This document shows positions 8,215 through 16,295 of a stretch of 29,688 bases of DNA, piece after piece. How positions within the stretch are numbered: the first letter of the stretch is position 1; each line of letters starts with the position of its first letter. Location of the stretch: IMG/VR virus record IMGVR_UViG_3300035698_001093, positions 1 through 29,688 of that record; one strand, 5' to 3'. Source of the DNA: a virus. Position numbers and translations under genes: made by a program. The notes under the pieces were generated by a model. The model was not told where the DNA came from and ran no database searches. It saw only the letters and a program-made list of their open reading frames with translations.

Positions 8215-8240
8215 TACTATTAATAATAAATATATAAATA
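8215..8240 (+). promoter_or_regulatory. Candidate phage promoter before groES-like gene
   Basis: TACTAT at 8215-8220 is followed by an AT-only tract ending in TATAAATA (8233-8240), just before the ATG at 8243. The same TACTAT plus ATA-rich arrangement precedes 6213, 11457, 18161, 22706 and 24655. No TATATTTG or TTG pair is present. It is suggestive rather than proven. Confidence 0.3.
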
Positions 8241-8242
8241 CT

Positions 8243-8554
8243 ATGAAGAAACACAAAGGATTGCCAGCAGAACAACGGGTAGTGGTTTTGCCAATGGACC
8301 AAAAGGATTCTAAATCGGCCGGGGGTATAATCTTACCCGCAGGAATGGAAGAGGATGTACCCGGATTGGGGACCGTAGTTTTAAGCGGTACGGGTAGTAA
8401 GGATAACCCAATGATGTACAACACGGGCGATATAATAGTATACAGTCAGTATGCGGGTTTGGATGTTAAACTTAATCTTGATGAATATGGAGAGCATACC
8501 TACAAGGTAATGAACCAGCTCGACATCATGATGAAGCTAATACCCGTAGGATAA
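8243..8554 (+). CDS. groES: GroES-like co-chaperonin
   Basis: 103 aa, the usual length for GroES and T4 gp31. Family landmarks in order: an N-terminal PAEQRVVVLP strand (residues 8-17), GGIILP (27-32) preceding the mobile-loop region, GLGTVVLSGTG (41-51), NTGDIIVYSQYAG (59-71) and a C-terminal strand containing LDIMMKLIP. It should cap the host GroEL, with which phage co-chaperonins fold large capsid or other proteins. No GroEL-like gene is in the window. Its place between two synthase-fold genes is unusual; it overlaps the next start by 1 nt. Confidence 0.85.
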   Translation: MKKHKGLPAEQRVVVLPMDQKDSKSAGGIILPAGMEEDVPGLGTVVLSGTGSKDNPMMYNTGDIIVYSQYAGLDVKLNLDEYGEHTYKVMNQLDIMMKLIPVG

Positions 8555-9270
8555 TGAGAGTCTATGCGAATGCCTACGAGCTTATGTCAGAGATCTTCAG
8601 GGAAGTTTTTGAGATGGGACACATCGTTCACCCTAAATCAATGCAGAACAAGGATGTATCTGATGATGATAATTACCTCACAAAGGAAATCACGAACTAC
8701 TCTTACTGCTTAACCAGCCTTAACAAACTGAGCTATCTATTCTTTGCTGATGCCAGGTCAAAGTACTGGGCAGAGGAGGAATTTATGGAGAGAATCAGCC
8801 CACTATATGTTAATCCGGGTACTGCTTGGAAGATCAGAGGAGAACTTTGGAGGGAATTTCTTAACAATGGTGAATTTGATTATGATTACAACACCAGGAT
8901 GAAAGATTCACTTGCCTCTGCCATTAAGGAACTACGTGGGAACCCAGACTCACGTCAGGCTATTATAAATGTCTGGGATGCTCAGATAGACCCCAACAAT
9001 CTGGGTGGGGTAGCACGTGTACCGTGCTCCATGTATTATCAGGTTCTGGTAAGGGACAACAAGGTTAATATCATATATAACCAAAGGTCAGCGGATGTAG
9101 TAACCCACTTCGGTAATGATGTATTCCTAGCATTTAAACTTATGGAATATGTTTCACGGGAGATCAACATGAAACCCGGTTACCTATTCCACAACATCGG
9201 TTCACTACATGCCTACAAAAAGGATTGGCCAAAACTGAAAACTTGTATTGATGATATCCAGAAGATATAA
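8554..9270 (+). CDS. Thymidylate-synthase family, probable dCMP hydroxymethylase
   Basis: 238 aa. Catalytic Cys C158 (RVPCSMYYQVLVR), phosphate-binding QRSAD (177-181) and H219/Y221 (GSLHAY) fix the family. Eight residues after D181 stands D189 (FGND). At this position ThyA has Asn (E. coli N177), while T4 dCMP hydroxymethylase gp42 has Asp (D179). From memory, gp42 also reads RSND...FRND and GSLHVY, close to this protein. I therefore infer dCMP as substrate, with hydroxymethylation or methylation at C5, instead of dUMP. It lacks the long ThyA N-terminus and is shorter than gp42 (about 246 aa). It overlaps groES by 1 nt and the polymerase gene by 20 nt. Confidence 0.72.
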   Translation: MRVYANAYELMSEIFREVFEMGHIVHPKSMQNKDVSDDDNYLTKEITNYSYCLTSLNKLSYLFFADARSKYWAEEEFMERISPLYVNPGTAWKIRGELWREFLNNGEFDYDYNTRMKDSLASAIKELRGNPDSRQAIINVWDAQIDPNNLGGVARVPCSMYYQVLVRDNKVNIIYNQRSADVVTHFGNDVFLAFKLMEYVSREINMKPGYLFHNIGSLHAYKKDWPKLKTCIDDIQKI

Positions 9271-11428
9271 ATACAAACTCGTAGAGAACTGGGAGGAGCT
9301 ACACCAGTTGGTTGCTTATTGCAAACAGACTGGCTATGCTTCTTCCGACTACGAAACTTGGGGTACCAATGCTATGTACCCCGGTAGTTACCCGACATTG
9401 CTCGGTGTATCATTTCAACCGGGTAGTGCATGGATTATACCACTTGCTCATAAGGATTCCTGTTTCCTTAATAATAATGAATGGGTGGAGGTTCTAAAAT
9501 ATTTTGGGCGAGAGGTCATCCAGAATGATGCGATCGTAAAGATAGGACAGAACATTCAATATGAAATTAATTGGTGGCGTAAATACGGCATCGTAATGGC
9601 AGGCAGGGTCTTTGATACTATGCTTGCCAAGTATTTGTTGGATGAAGAAAGACCCCATGGCCTAAAAGAAATGGTAGATAGGTTTATCCCAGACTATGCA
9701 GGGTATAATTTAGTTGGAGCACCGGGGCCTAAAGCCCCCCAAGAAAGGATCATTGAGTTCTGGTCTAATGTACCCTTAGATGAGTTGGCTGAGTACTGTG
9801 CATTAGACTCTGACCTGACTTTTAGGCTATGGGTATTCTTTGAGAGAAGATTAATAGACAACGGGTTCTACCCATTCTTTAGGAACATGATGATGATGGC
9901 ATCCAGAGTCCTTTCAGCTGCGAGCTATAGGGGTTTGGACACGGACCGAGCATACCTTAGGAATTTAAAGGCCACCTATGCTGAGAAGATAAAAACCTGC
10001 GAAGTTAAATTAAGGAACCTACCTATCATCCTAGAATATGAGGCTGGTAAAATTATTGCCACTAAGAAAAAGATGGTTGCTGATTTAAAAGAAGAGATTG
10101 AACAAATAGATTTAGAGGGTGGTAGTGAAAGGTTGGTCAAGAGTAGAGAGGCTAAGATATCAAGATACTTAGCTGGGGACTTTACAACAAAGAAAGAACT
10201 AGAACTCATTGCCCCCACTAACTTCAATAGTACTAAGCAAATGATAGACCTACTCTTCGATAGTACTGATGGGTTTATGTTTGATATAATTAGATATACA
10301 GAGGATAAGAAGACCAAACAGATATCTGATAGGCCATCAACCGATGAGTCAGTACTCCTAGAATTACAGGAACTTGATGAAACAGAATTTATTAAAATAC
10401 TCCTAGAACTAAGGGGGCTAACCAAGATGAACTCCACCTATGTGGTTGGTATGTGGGAAAAACTAAACTCTAATGATAAAATACATGGAGGTTTTTTGTT
10501 ACATGGGACCGTTACGGGAAGGCTTTCGAGCCGCAACCCCAACCTTCAGAACATACCAAGGGATACCACCTCTAGTGATATCAAAAAGATGTTCATTGCT
10601 CCACCCGGAAAATTAATGATGCAGCTCGATTACTCTCAGGCCGAGCTAAGAGTATTGGCAGCAGAAGCAAAGGAGCACACCATGATCTCCTGGTTTAAAA
10701 CCGGCAAGGACGTCCACCTTGCCTCTGCTTGCCTTAAGTATGATGAGGACTACGATATGATTAAAAAGATCTATGATGATAAAGGGAACAGTGAGTTCGA
10801 GAAGTGGAAGATACGAAGAAAGCAGGCAAAAACTATTAATTTCGGTATTGTTTACGGACAAACCTCAAAGAAGTTATCAATTACACTTTCTACTGAGGAT
10901 CACAAGGTCTCAATTGTTGAAGCACAGGAATTTCTTGATAACTTTAATGAGCAATTCCCAGCTATTGCCAAACATATTAAGCGACAACAGAGGTATGTTA
11001 CCAAGCACGGGTATGTTAAGAACCTGTTTGGTAGAAAACGAAGATTGCCTAACGTCGACTCGGACAATTGGGGAAAGAAAGCTGAAGCCCTCAGACAGGC
11101 AGTTAATGCCCCAATACAAGGAGCTGCATCAGACTTCACATTATTCAGTTCTATACTCATTCGGGAACATATCATTGGTGGTACTTTACCTAGATCACTT
11201 GAGCAAGTCGGAACTGTTCATGACTCCCTCATATTTTATATGGATCCAGCAGATATACATGATACAATTCCTAAGCTATATGATATATGCAGAAGCCCAG
11301 AAACTAAGCTATGGTTTAACTTCGAAGTAAAGGATGTTGAAATGAAGGTGGATTTTGAAATGGGAAAAAGCTGGGGAGGGCTAAAGGACTACGATCCACA
11401 AGTAAATTATACAGAATGGGTCACTTAA
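9251..11428 (+). CDS. polA: Family A DNA polymerase with 3'-5' exonuclease
   Basis: 725 aa from the ATG at 9251; the frame also has a TTG one codon earlier. The DEDDy exonuclease domain has D33/E35 (SSDYETWG), GQNIQYEIN (about 97-105) and YCALDSDLTFRLW. The polymerase domain has GRLSSRNPNLQNIPR, motif A with D460 (LDYSQAELR), motif B (RKQAKTINFGIVYG) and motif C with D658 (VHDS; Ser replaces the usual Glu of HDE, as in some phage and organelle enzymes). There is no 5' nuclease domain; that activity is encoded separately at 13829. This is the replicative polymerase candidate. A charged helical insert (about residues 245-310) separates the exonuclease and polymerase parts. Confidence 0.93.
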   Translation: MISRRYKYKLVENWEELHQLVAYCKQTGYASSDYETWGTNAMYPGSYPTLLGVSFQPGSAWIIPLAHKDSCFLNNNEWVEVLKYFGREVIQNDAIVKIGQNIQYEINWWRKYGIVMAGRVFDTMLAKYLLDEERPHGLKEMVDRFIPDYAGYNLVGAPGPKAPQERIIEFWSNVPLDELAEYCALDSDLTFRLWVFFERRLIDNGFYPFFRNMMMMASRVLSAASYRGLDTDRAYLRNLKATYAEKIKTCEVKLRNLPIILEYEAGKIIATKKKMVADLKEEIEQIDLEGGSERLVKSREAKISRYLAGDFTTKKELELIAPTNFNSTKQMIDLLFDSTDGFMFDIIRYTEDKKTKQISDRPSTDESVLLELQELDETEFIKILLELRGLTKMNSTYVVGMWEKLNSNDKIHGGFLLHGTVTGRLSSRNPNLQNIPRDTTSSDIKKMFIAPPGKLMMQLDYSQAELRVLAAEAKEHTMISWFKTGKDVHLASACLKYDEDYDMIKKIYDDKGNSEFEKWKIRRKQAKTINFGIVYGQTSKKLSITLSTEDHKVSIVEAQEFLDNFNEQFPAIAKHIKRQQRYVTKHGYVKNLFGRKRRLPNVDSDNWGKKAEALRQAVNAPIQGAASDFTLFSSILIREHIIGGTLPRSLEQVGTVHDSLIFYMDPADIHDTIPKLYDICRSPETKLWFNFEVKDVEMKVDFEMGKSWGGLKDYDPQVNYTEWVT

Positions 11429-11430
11429 AA

Positions 11431-11456
11431 TACTATTATATATTAAAGAACAACAC
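11431..11456 (+). promoter_or_regulatory. Candidate phage promoter (TACTAT type)
   Basis: The 28-nt gap between the polymerase stop and the next ATG is AT-rich and carries TACTAT (11431-11436) followed by TATATATTAAA. The leader then runs AGAACAACAC, an A-rich Bacteroidota-like ribosome-binding region. It belongs to the TACTAT set. It may alternatively be only a leader. Confidence 0.28.
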
Positions 11457-11921
11457 ATGAAGAAGGGACAGATAATTAAGTACGCATTCAGTTCAGAGTT
11501 AATGAATGTTAAAGTAAAATATGGTGATGAGGACTTTTCCTTTAACCTATATGCTGAGGTAATAGTAGATGAAAATACTATTAACAGGGAGATACAGGAC
11601 CAACCTTCTGCCTATGCTTTCCTACTTATGCTACACAAGAAACTAATCAGAACATCTCAGGATAAGAAAAGGGAAATGGAAAAAACCTATTCTGAGATGT
11701 ACATAAGGTTTAAGGAAAAAATAGATGACCTTACTGGTAGACCAACCGCAAATGAGTTGGCTAAGGAGAAAGCAACCAACTCTAGTAAGTATCAGCGGAC
11801 AATCATGGAGTATCACGAAGCACAACATCAATCGGATGTTGTTGAAGTATGCGTAAGGTCATTCGAACAGAGGTATTCATTAATACAAACGCTCAGCGCT
11901 AATATAAGAAAAGAGAAGTAA
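11457..11921 (+). CDS. UvsY-like recombination mediator candidate
   Basis: 154 aa. A short N-terminal beta part (1-45) is followed by an all-helical, charged domain. The helix LHKKLIRTSQDKKREMEKTY and the later segment NELAKEKATNSSKYQ with a C-terminal helix (VRSFEQRYSLIQTLS) recall the helical organisation of T4 UvsY and of small phage proteins encoded next to SSB. Position directly before SSB and RecA/UvsX fits a mediator that loads recombinase on SSB-coated DNA. The evidence is size, topology and context; no diagnostic residue is known to me. Confidence 0.42.
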   Translation: MKKGQIIKYAFSSELMNVKVKYGDEDFSFNLYAEVIVDENTINREIQDQPSAYAFLLMLHKKLIRTSQDKKREMEKTYSEMYIRFKEKIDDLTGRPTANELAKEKATNSSKYQRTIMEYHEAQHQSDVVEVCVRSFEQRYSLIQTLSANIRKEK

Positions 11922-11956
11922 GGTATCAATTTTTAAACAATAAATAAAAACAGACA

Positions 11957-12694
11957 ATGGCAAAGAAAACGTTAAAAGAAAAGTTAGAGGAAAAGAAGGC
12001 AGCTTTAAAAGCTCGGGGTAGTTCTGGGGCAATCTTCTTTCAGAAGGCGGACACAACAGTCCGTATCAGAATCCTTTTCATGGGTGAAGAGGAAGAGTTT
12101 ATCAAAGAGGTAACCCAATTCTACCTAGGCTCAGATATCAAAGGGGTAGTATCACCATCAACATTTAACCAACCATGTGCAATCCTGGAAAGCTATGATG
12201 AATTATCCAAGTCATCTGACGACGATGATAAGGAATTAGCTGGTAAGTTTGCACCCCGTAAGAAGTACCTGGCCTACTGTGTATTCTATAAGGATGATCG
12301 GGGTAAGGAAGTAGATGAAAACAACTCACCTAAATTCTTACTCATAACATCAGGGGTATACCAGGATATCCTGGAACTCTATCTCGATGATGATGAATGG
12401 GGGGATATGACAGACCCAGTTGATGGGTATGATATCAAGGTTACCAGGGCTGGCTCTGGAAAATTGGACACAGTATATTCTGTCAAGCCATGCAAGCCTA
12501 CTCCAACTCCGAAAGAATTCAAAGGTACCTATGATATGGAGGCAGTAGTAGGGGATATCATTCCCGATTATGATACCACTAAGGGGTACATCGAGAAATT
12601 CTTAGGTATTGATCCGGATGACGATGATGATCCGGCGCCGGCCAAGAAACGTACTGGTACAAAGAAGGTTATTAAGAAAAAGAGAGACCTATAA
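11957..12694 (+). CDS. Phage single-stranded DNA-binding protein
   Basis: 245 aa, with the layout of gp32-like phage SSBs: a basic N-terminal arm (MAKKTLKEKLEEKKAALKAR), an OB-fold core from about residue 35 (TTVRIRILFMG; KKYLAYCVFYKDD; KFLLITSGVYQDI; WGDMTDPVDGYDIKVTR), and an acidic stretch DPDDDDDP before a basic tail (KKVIKKKRDL). The acidic tract probably contacts partner replication proteins. It lies 2 nt before the recombinase gene and just after the UvsY-like gene. It should coat single strands at the fork and during recombination. Confidence 0.78.
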   Translation: MAKKTLKEKLEEKKAALKARGSSGAIFFQKADTTVRIRILFMGEEEEFIKEVTQFYLGSDIKGVVSPSTFNQPCAILESYDELSKSSDDDDKELAGKFAPRKKYLAYCVFYKDDRGKEVDENNSPKFLLITSGVYQDILELYLDDDEWGDMTDPVDGYDIKVTRAGSGKLDTVYSVKPCKPTPTPKEFKGTYDMEAVVGDIIPDYDTTKGYIEKFLGIDPDDDDDPAPAKKRTGTKKVIKKKRDL

Positions 12695-12696
12695 TC

Positions 12697-13839
12697 ATGG
12701 CAAAGAAGGTTGTAAAAAAAGCAGGGTCCATACTAACGGACCTTGCTCTTGCTAAGAAATACCAGGGTTCTGGTCGGGCTAGCGAGGTAACAGTACTACC
12801 TGAAAATTCCTTATGGATTCCCTCCAGGAATATATATCTTAATTATACCATGGGTGGAGGAATCCCGTACGGTAAAATCCTTGAAGTATTCGGGGGCGAA
12901 TCATCTGGAAAATCTCTAGTGGCCATGGACTTTGCTTATGCTGCCCAGTATCTGGGTGGGATAGTTCTTTGGAATGATGCAGAGCAAGCATTCGATCCTT
13001 CATGGGCTGAACAAAATGGTTTAGATTTAGATAAGGTAATGATCTACAATGAAACCGCTATTGAGAAGATATCAGACTGGGCTGCAGACATGGCAGTAAC
13101 ATTCAGGTCTAGACTCAAGAATAATGAACCAATATTATTAGTGACTGACTCTACTGCTGCACTAGATTGCGAGGCAAACATAAACTCAGAGCAACTGGAA
13201 GCTAAAGCAGAAATGGGTAATCGAGCTAAGGCACTATATAAATACCTAAGGATAAGGAATCAATTATTTGCAGAATTAGGTATCACAGTTATCTTTATAA
13301 ACCAGCTCCGGAAAAAAGTCGGAGCTACTATGTTTGAGGACCCAGATACTACACCAGGTGGGGATGCTATGAAATTCTTTGCATCGCAGAGAATGGCATT
13401 CTTTCAAAAGAAACAAATTACTGAAGGTAACAAGGACAGTAAGGTATGGTTAGGTAACGAGGTATCGGTTAGGATGAAGAAAAATAAGGTTGCACCACCA
13501 AGACCAACCTTTACCACTGAGATCTATTTTAATGCTGAGCATGGTAGGGTTGGTTTTAGTAAGTACTGCGGACTATCCCAGTTGTTAATCAAGACGGGGG
13601 CAGTAGAAACAGTCACAGGTAAAAGAGGGTACTTCATGGGTGAGACTAAGATTGCTGAGGGTAAGGATGCTCTGGAAGCATTACTTAACAAGGACATCGA
13701 CCTTAGGAAAAAGTTAATAAGGAAGTCAGGGGTCAATACTTTATCTAAGACTGCCCGGAAGATTGCAAGGTTAGCAAAGGAGGGTATCAATAGGTACCCA
13801 GTCATGGTCACTAAATCCAAAGCAACAGATGAGGAATAG
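12697..13839 (+). CDS. uvsX: RecA/UvsX-type recombinase
   Basis: 380 aa, close to RecA (about 350) and T4 UvsX (about 390). Walker A is GGESSGKS (66-73), the catalytic-glutamate region is WNDAEQAF (92-99), Walker B is ILLVTDSTAAL (146-156), and the L2-side segment reads INQLRKKVGA. PGGDAMKFFAS follows as in RecA. It begins with a basic segment (MAKKVVKK). It should form filaments on SSB-coated DNA and drive strand invasion for recombination-dependent replication and repair. The downstream 5' exonuclease gene overlaps its end by 11 nt. Confidence 0.92.
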   Translation: MAKKVVKKAGSILTDLALAKKYQGSGRASEVTVLPENSLWIPSRNIYLNYTMGGGIPYGKILEVFGGESSGKSLVAMDFAYAAQYLGGIVLWNDAEQAFDPSWAEQNGLDLDKVMIYNETAIEKISDWAADMAVTFRSRLKNNEPILLVTDSTAALDCEANINSEQLEAKAEMGNRAKALYKYLRIRNQLFAELGITVIFINQLRKKVGATMFEDPDTTPGGDAMKFFASQRMAFFQKKQITEGNKDSKVWLGNEVSVRMKKNKVAPPRPTFTTEIYFNAEHGRVGFSKYCGLSQLLIKTGAVETVTGKRGYFMGETKIAEGKDALEALLNKDIDLRKKLIRKSGVNTLSKTARKIARLAKEGINRYPVMVTKSKATDEE

Positions 13840-14731
13840 GAAATTAGTAATATTCGACGGTAACCACTTAGCCTATCGGGCTCTGTACAAGTTTTCAAAT
13901 TTGAAAACCCTTGATGGAGTTAAGACTGGGGTTATATATGGCATGCCCTACGTAGCTGAGAGTTTAATACGCAGGTTAGACCCGAACAAGGTAGTAGTTA
14001 CATTCGATGGAGGTAGGGACCAGTTTAGAATGGGTCTCTTACCTTCTTACAAACAAAGGGACCAGAAGTTAGGCTTTGACAAGGATGATTTCTACAGGCA
14101 GAAGGATATTGGTAGAGATACATTCATGGCTTTAGGGTTATCAATAGTATGGCAGAAATATATGGAGGCCGATGATCTCATAGCTATGGTGGCCAGGAGA
14201 TATGCCATTAAGGGCTGGGACGTAATTATTGTATCGGGTGATAAAGATTTCAACCAGCTGGCCCAAGCTCCTGATGATACCAATGGTGAGATTTCTATAT
14301 ATAATACCACTAAGGGTAAGATATATGGGTATTCTAATATGCACAAGGAAGTAGGCTACCATGCATATCAATGTGTAGATTATCTATCACTGATGGGAGA
14401 TAAGTCTGACCATATACCAGGATACCCGGGCATGGGTCCAAAAAGAACCTCTCAATTACTTGAAAAGTATGGGTCAGTTAAAGAGTTCCTTATATCGGGG
14501 GATAAGTTTGGGAAAATTGACAATGAAAAATTAGCCGAGCTTATGATACTGAATAAGAAAATGATAGACCTAAAATATTTCTACCGTAAATTTCTGATGC
14601 ATAAATCGATCCCCTACTTGGATCCCAATGCAAAATATGATGCTATTAAGCTTAAAGGACTATGCGGGCAATATGAGATGAACTCATTCTTGAAACCACA
14701 ATTTATAAAAACATTTAAAAACTTACGATGA
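13829..14731 (+). CDS. 5'-3' exonuclease / flap endonuclease (FEN/PIN type)
   Basis: 300 aa. Family acidic residues are visible in order: D10 (IFDGNHLAYRA), D60 (VTFDGG), the EADD cluster (near 111-114, MEADDLIAM), SGDKDF (near 130-135) and GDKSDHIPG (near 190-198), followed by a helix-hairpin-helix segment PGMGPKRTSQLL. It has the role of the Pol I N-terminal nuclease, T5 D15 or T4 RNase H: removal of RNA primers and 5' flaps. It complements the family A polymerase, which lacks this domain. Overlaps both neighbours by a few nt. Confidence 0.9.
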   Translation: MRNRKLVIFDGNHLAYRALYKFSNLKTLDGVKTGVIYGMPYVAESLIRRLDPNKVVVTFDGGRDQFRMGLLPSYKQRDQKLGFDKDDFYRQKDIGRDTFMALGLSIVWQKYMEADDLIAMVARRYAIKGWDVIIVSGDKDFNQLAQAPDDTNGEISIYNTTKGKIYGYSNMHKEVGYHAYQCVDYLSLMGDKSDHIPGYPGMGPKRTSQLLEKYGSVKEFLISGDKFGKIDNEKLAELMILNKKMIDLKYFYRKFLMHKSIPYLDPNAKYDAIKLKGLCGQYEMNSFLKPQFIKTFKNLR

Positions 14732-15363
14732 GCGACGGAATAACAGATGCCCATAGAGGCTATCACGTACCACCCAAGATTAAAGACATGAAGATAATGA
14801 TTTGCGGAGCCAGCGGTACTGGTAAAACTACCCTGGCTAATCATATCTCAGAGCTACATGATTTAACTTTATTCTCAGCGGGGGCTAAAATAACATGGCG
14901 TAAATACGGTTTTAAGAACCATGCTCAAGCCATCAAAGAATCACTACTAAATCCAGCATTGGGGTTCAACTACCAATGGGATATACTACGTAGTAGGATG
15001 AAGGAAGCAGCTTTACACCCTACATACATAACAGACAGAAGTTATATTGATAACCTCACATACATCATGCTTCAAAATGGATCCCAATTATGTGAGGATG
15101 ATATATTGAATTTCATCGAATTAATCAAGGAGGGCTTAGAATGGGTAGATTTACTTATATTCCTAAGGTTTAATGATGAGACAGTTTTAGAGGACGATCA
15201 CCGTAGGATCCAAAACAGATATTATCAGGGTATGGTAGATAATACCATGAGTTGGGTAATCCATTCTGTCTTTCCGAAATTAAAGGATAAGGTATTAGAA
15301 ATTGATGCTTGGGACTTCGAAACACGTGTTAAAAATATAAATGGATGGGTAAACAACTTATAG
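14728..15363 (+). CDS. P-loop nucleotide/nucleoside kinase
   Basis: 211 aa. The P-loop is GASGTGKT (27-34) after the strand MKIMIC. TDRSYIDNLTY (about 92-102) corresponds to the DRS/ERS motif of deoxynucleoside and nucleotide kinases. A lid-like stretch DDHRRIQNRYY (about 152-162) supplies arginines. The first 20 residues are an extension; an internal Met at 21 also fits as a start, but the ATGA overlap with the exonuclease stop supports 14728. A role in phosphorylating dNMPs, perhaps a modified dCMP as T4 gp1 does, is inferred from context. Nucleoside specificity cannot be read. Confidence 0.65.
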   Translation: MSDGITDAHRGYHVPPKIKDMKIMICGASGTGKTTLANHISELHDLTLFSAGAKITWRKYGFKNHAQAIKESLLNPALGFNYQWDILRSRMKEAALHPTYITDRSYIDNLTYIMLQNGSQLCEDDILNFIELIKEGLEWVDLLIFLRFNDETVLEDDHRRIQNRYYQGMVDNTMSWVIHSVFPKLKDKVLEIDAWDFETRVKNINGWVNNL

Positions 15364-16295
15364 CACTATGTGCATCAGATATACACTTTCATGATTGGAA
15401 ACAATTCAATGATGACGATGTAAGAACATTAACAACCACGGGTATATTAAGGGATCTCTTCTATCGGTCACACGAGGAGGCAGTACCCATCCTAATGCCC
15501 GGGGATTTATTCCACACACCAAAGGGTTTATCAACTAAAACCCTTTTGATGTTTACCGAGTTTATGAAAAACGTTAGGTACCAGTTTTATCGGGCTAAAA
15601 TGGTCGGTATAACGGGCAACCATGATGGTAATATAAACAGTTCTTTGTATAGGGCCATGTCTTATGCATTTCCTGAACAGATAATATGTATTGATGATAA
15701 CCAATATGAACTCGGAGATATCCAGGTCATTGGGTTAGCCTATGCAAGGAGAAACATTGATATAGTAGCCAAAATTAAAACCGCAAGCCATACTAAAGGT
15801 AAGAAAATCCTCATGCTACATACAGAATTATATGGGGCTCCTGATCCGTCCGGGTATGAGCCAAATCCACAAAATTTTTCTAGGGAATCCCTCGCGCTAT
15901 TTAAGGACTTTGACTTAGTTCTAGCAGGTCATATCCATAAGCATACCCAGGTATCGGACAACGTATATATGGTGGGAGCACCTAATCAACAACGTAAATC
16001 CGATGCGGGAACCGAAATGGGCTATTTAGAGGTATATGATGATTTCTCTGTAGAATTCATACCCCTCAAAACTCCCACATTCAGGTATTTTAAAGAAGGC
16101 GAAGAACATGAAGATACCGATGATTATTGGACCGAAATCCCAACACCGAAAAAGATTAAGAAGCAATCCGAGGCGGAATTTAGGCCTACAATGGAAAAGG
16201 GGGAAATGGCCAAAAGGTATGCCAAGGAAACAGGGATTAAAAACAAGAGAAAGATAAATGCATTGATTAACATATTAAGCGAAACAGATGATTGA
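15345..16295 (+). CDS. sbcD: SbcD/Mre11/gp47-like nuclease subunit
   Basis: 316 aa. Metallophosphoesterase motifs are complete: D12xH14 (SDIHFHD), GDLFH (53-57), GNHDG (91-95), H159 (MLHTEL) and GHIHKH (195-200). These ligate two metals in Mre11/SbcD/gp47 nucleases. The C-terminal 80 residues are charged and probably bind the coiled-coil partner. The gene overlaps the SbcC-like gene by 8 nt, which supports a two-subunit complex. It should resect double-strand ends to make the 3' tails used by the UvsX-like protein, and may degrade host DNA. Confidence 0.92.
   Translation: MGKQLIALCASDIHFHDWKQFNDDDVRTLTTTGILRDLFYRSHEEAVPILMPGDLFHTPKGLSTKTLLMFTEFMKNVRYQFYRAKMVGITGNHDGNINSSLYRAMSYAFPEQIICIDDNQYELGDIQVIGLAYARRNIDIVAKIKTASHTKGKKILMLHTELYGAPDPSGYEPNPQNFSRESLALFKDFDLVLAGHIHKHTQVSDNVYMVGAPNQQRKSDAGTEMGYLEVYDDFSVEFIPLKTPTFRYFKEGEEHEDTDDYWTEIPTPKKIKKQSEAEFRPTMEKGEMAKRYAKETGIKNKRKINALINILSETDD

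Noticed and set aside
9976-10437. Minus-strand open frame of 153 codons
   Set aside because: It is antisense to the polymerase coding region, Ser-rich with low complexity, and has no promoter or leader; it is a shadow of the polA-like gene.
10773-11330. Plus-strand open frame of 185 codons inside the polymerase gene
   Set aside because: It overlaps the essential motif B and C region in another frame and encodes no recognisable domain.
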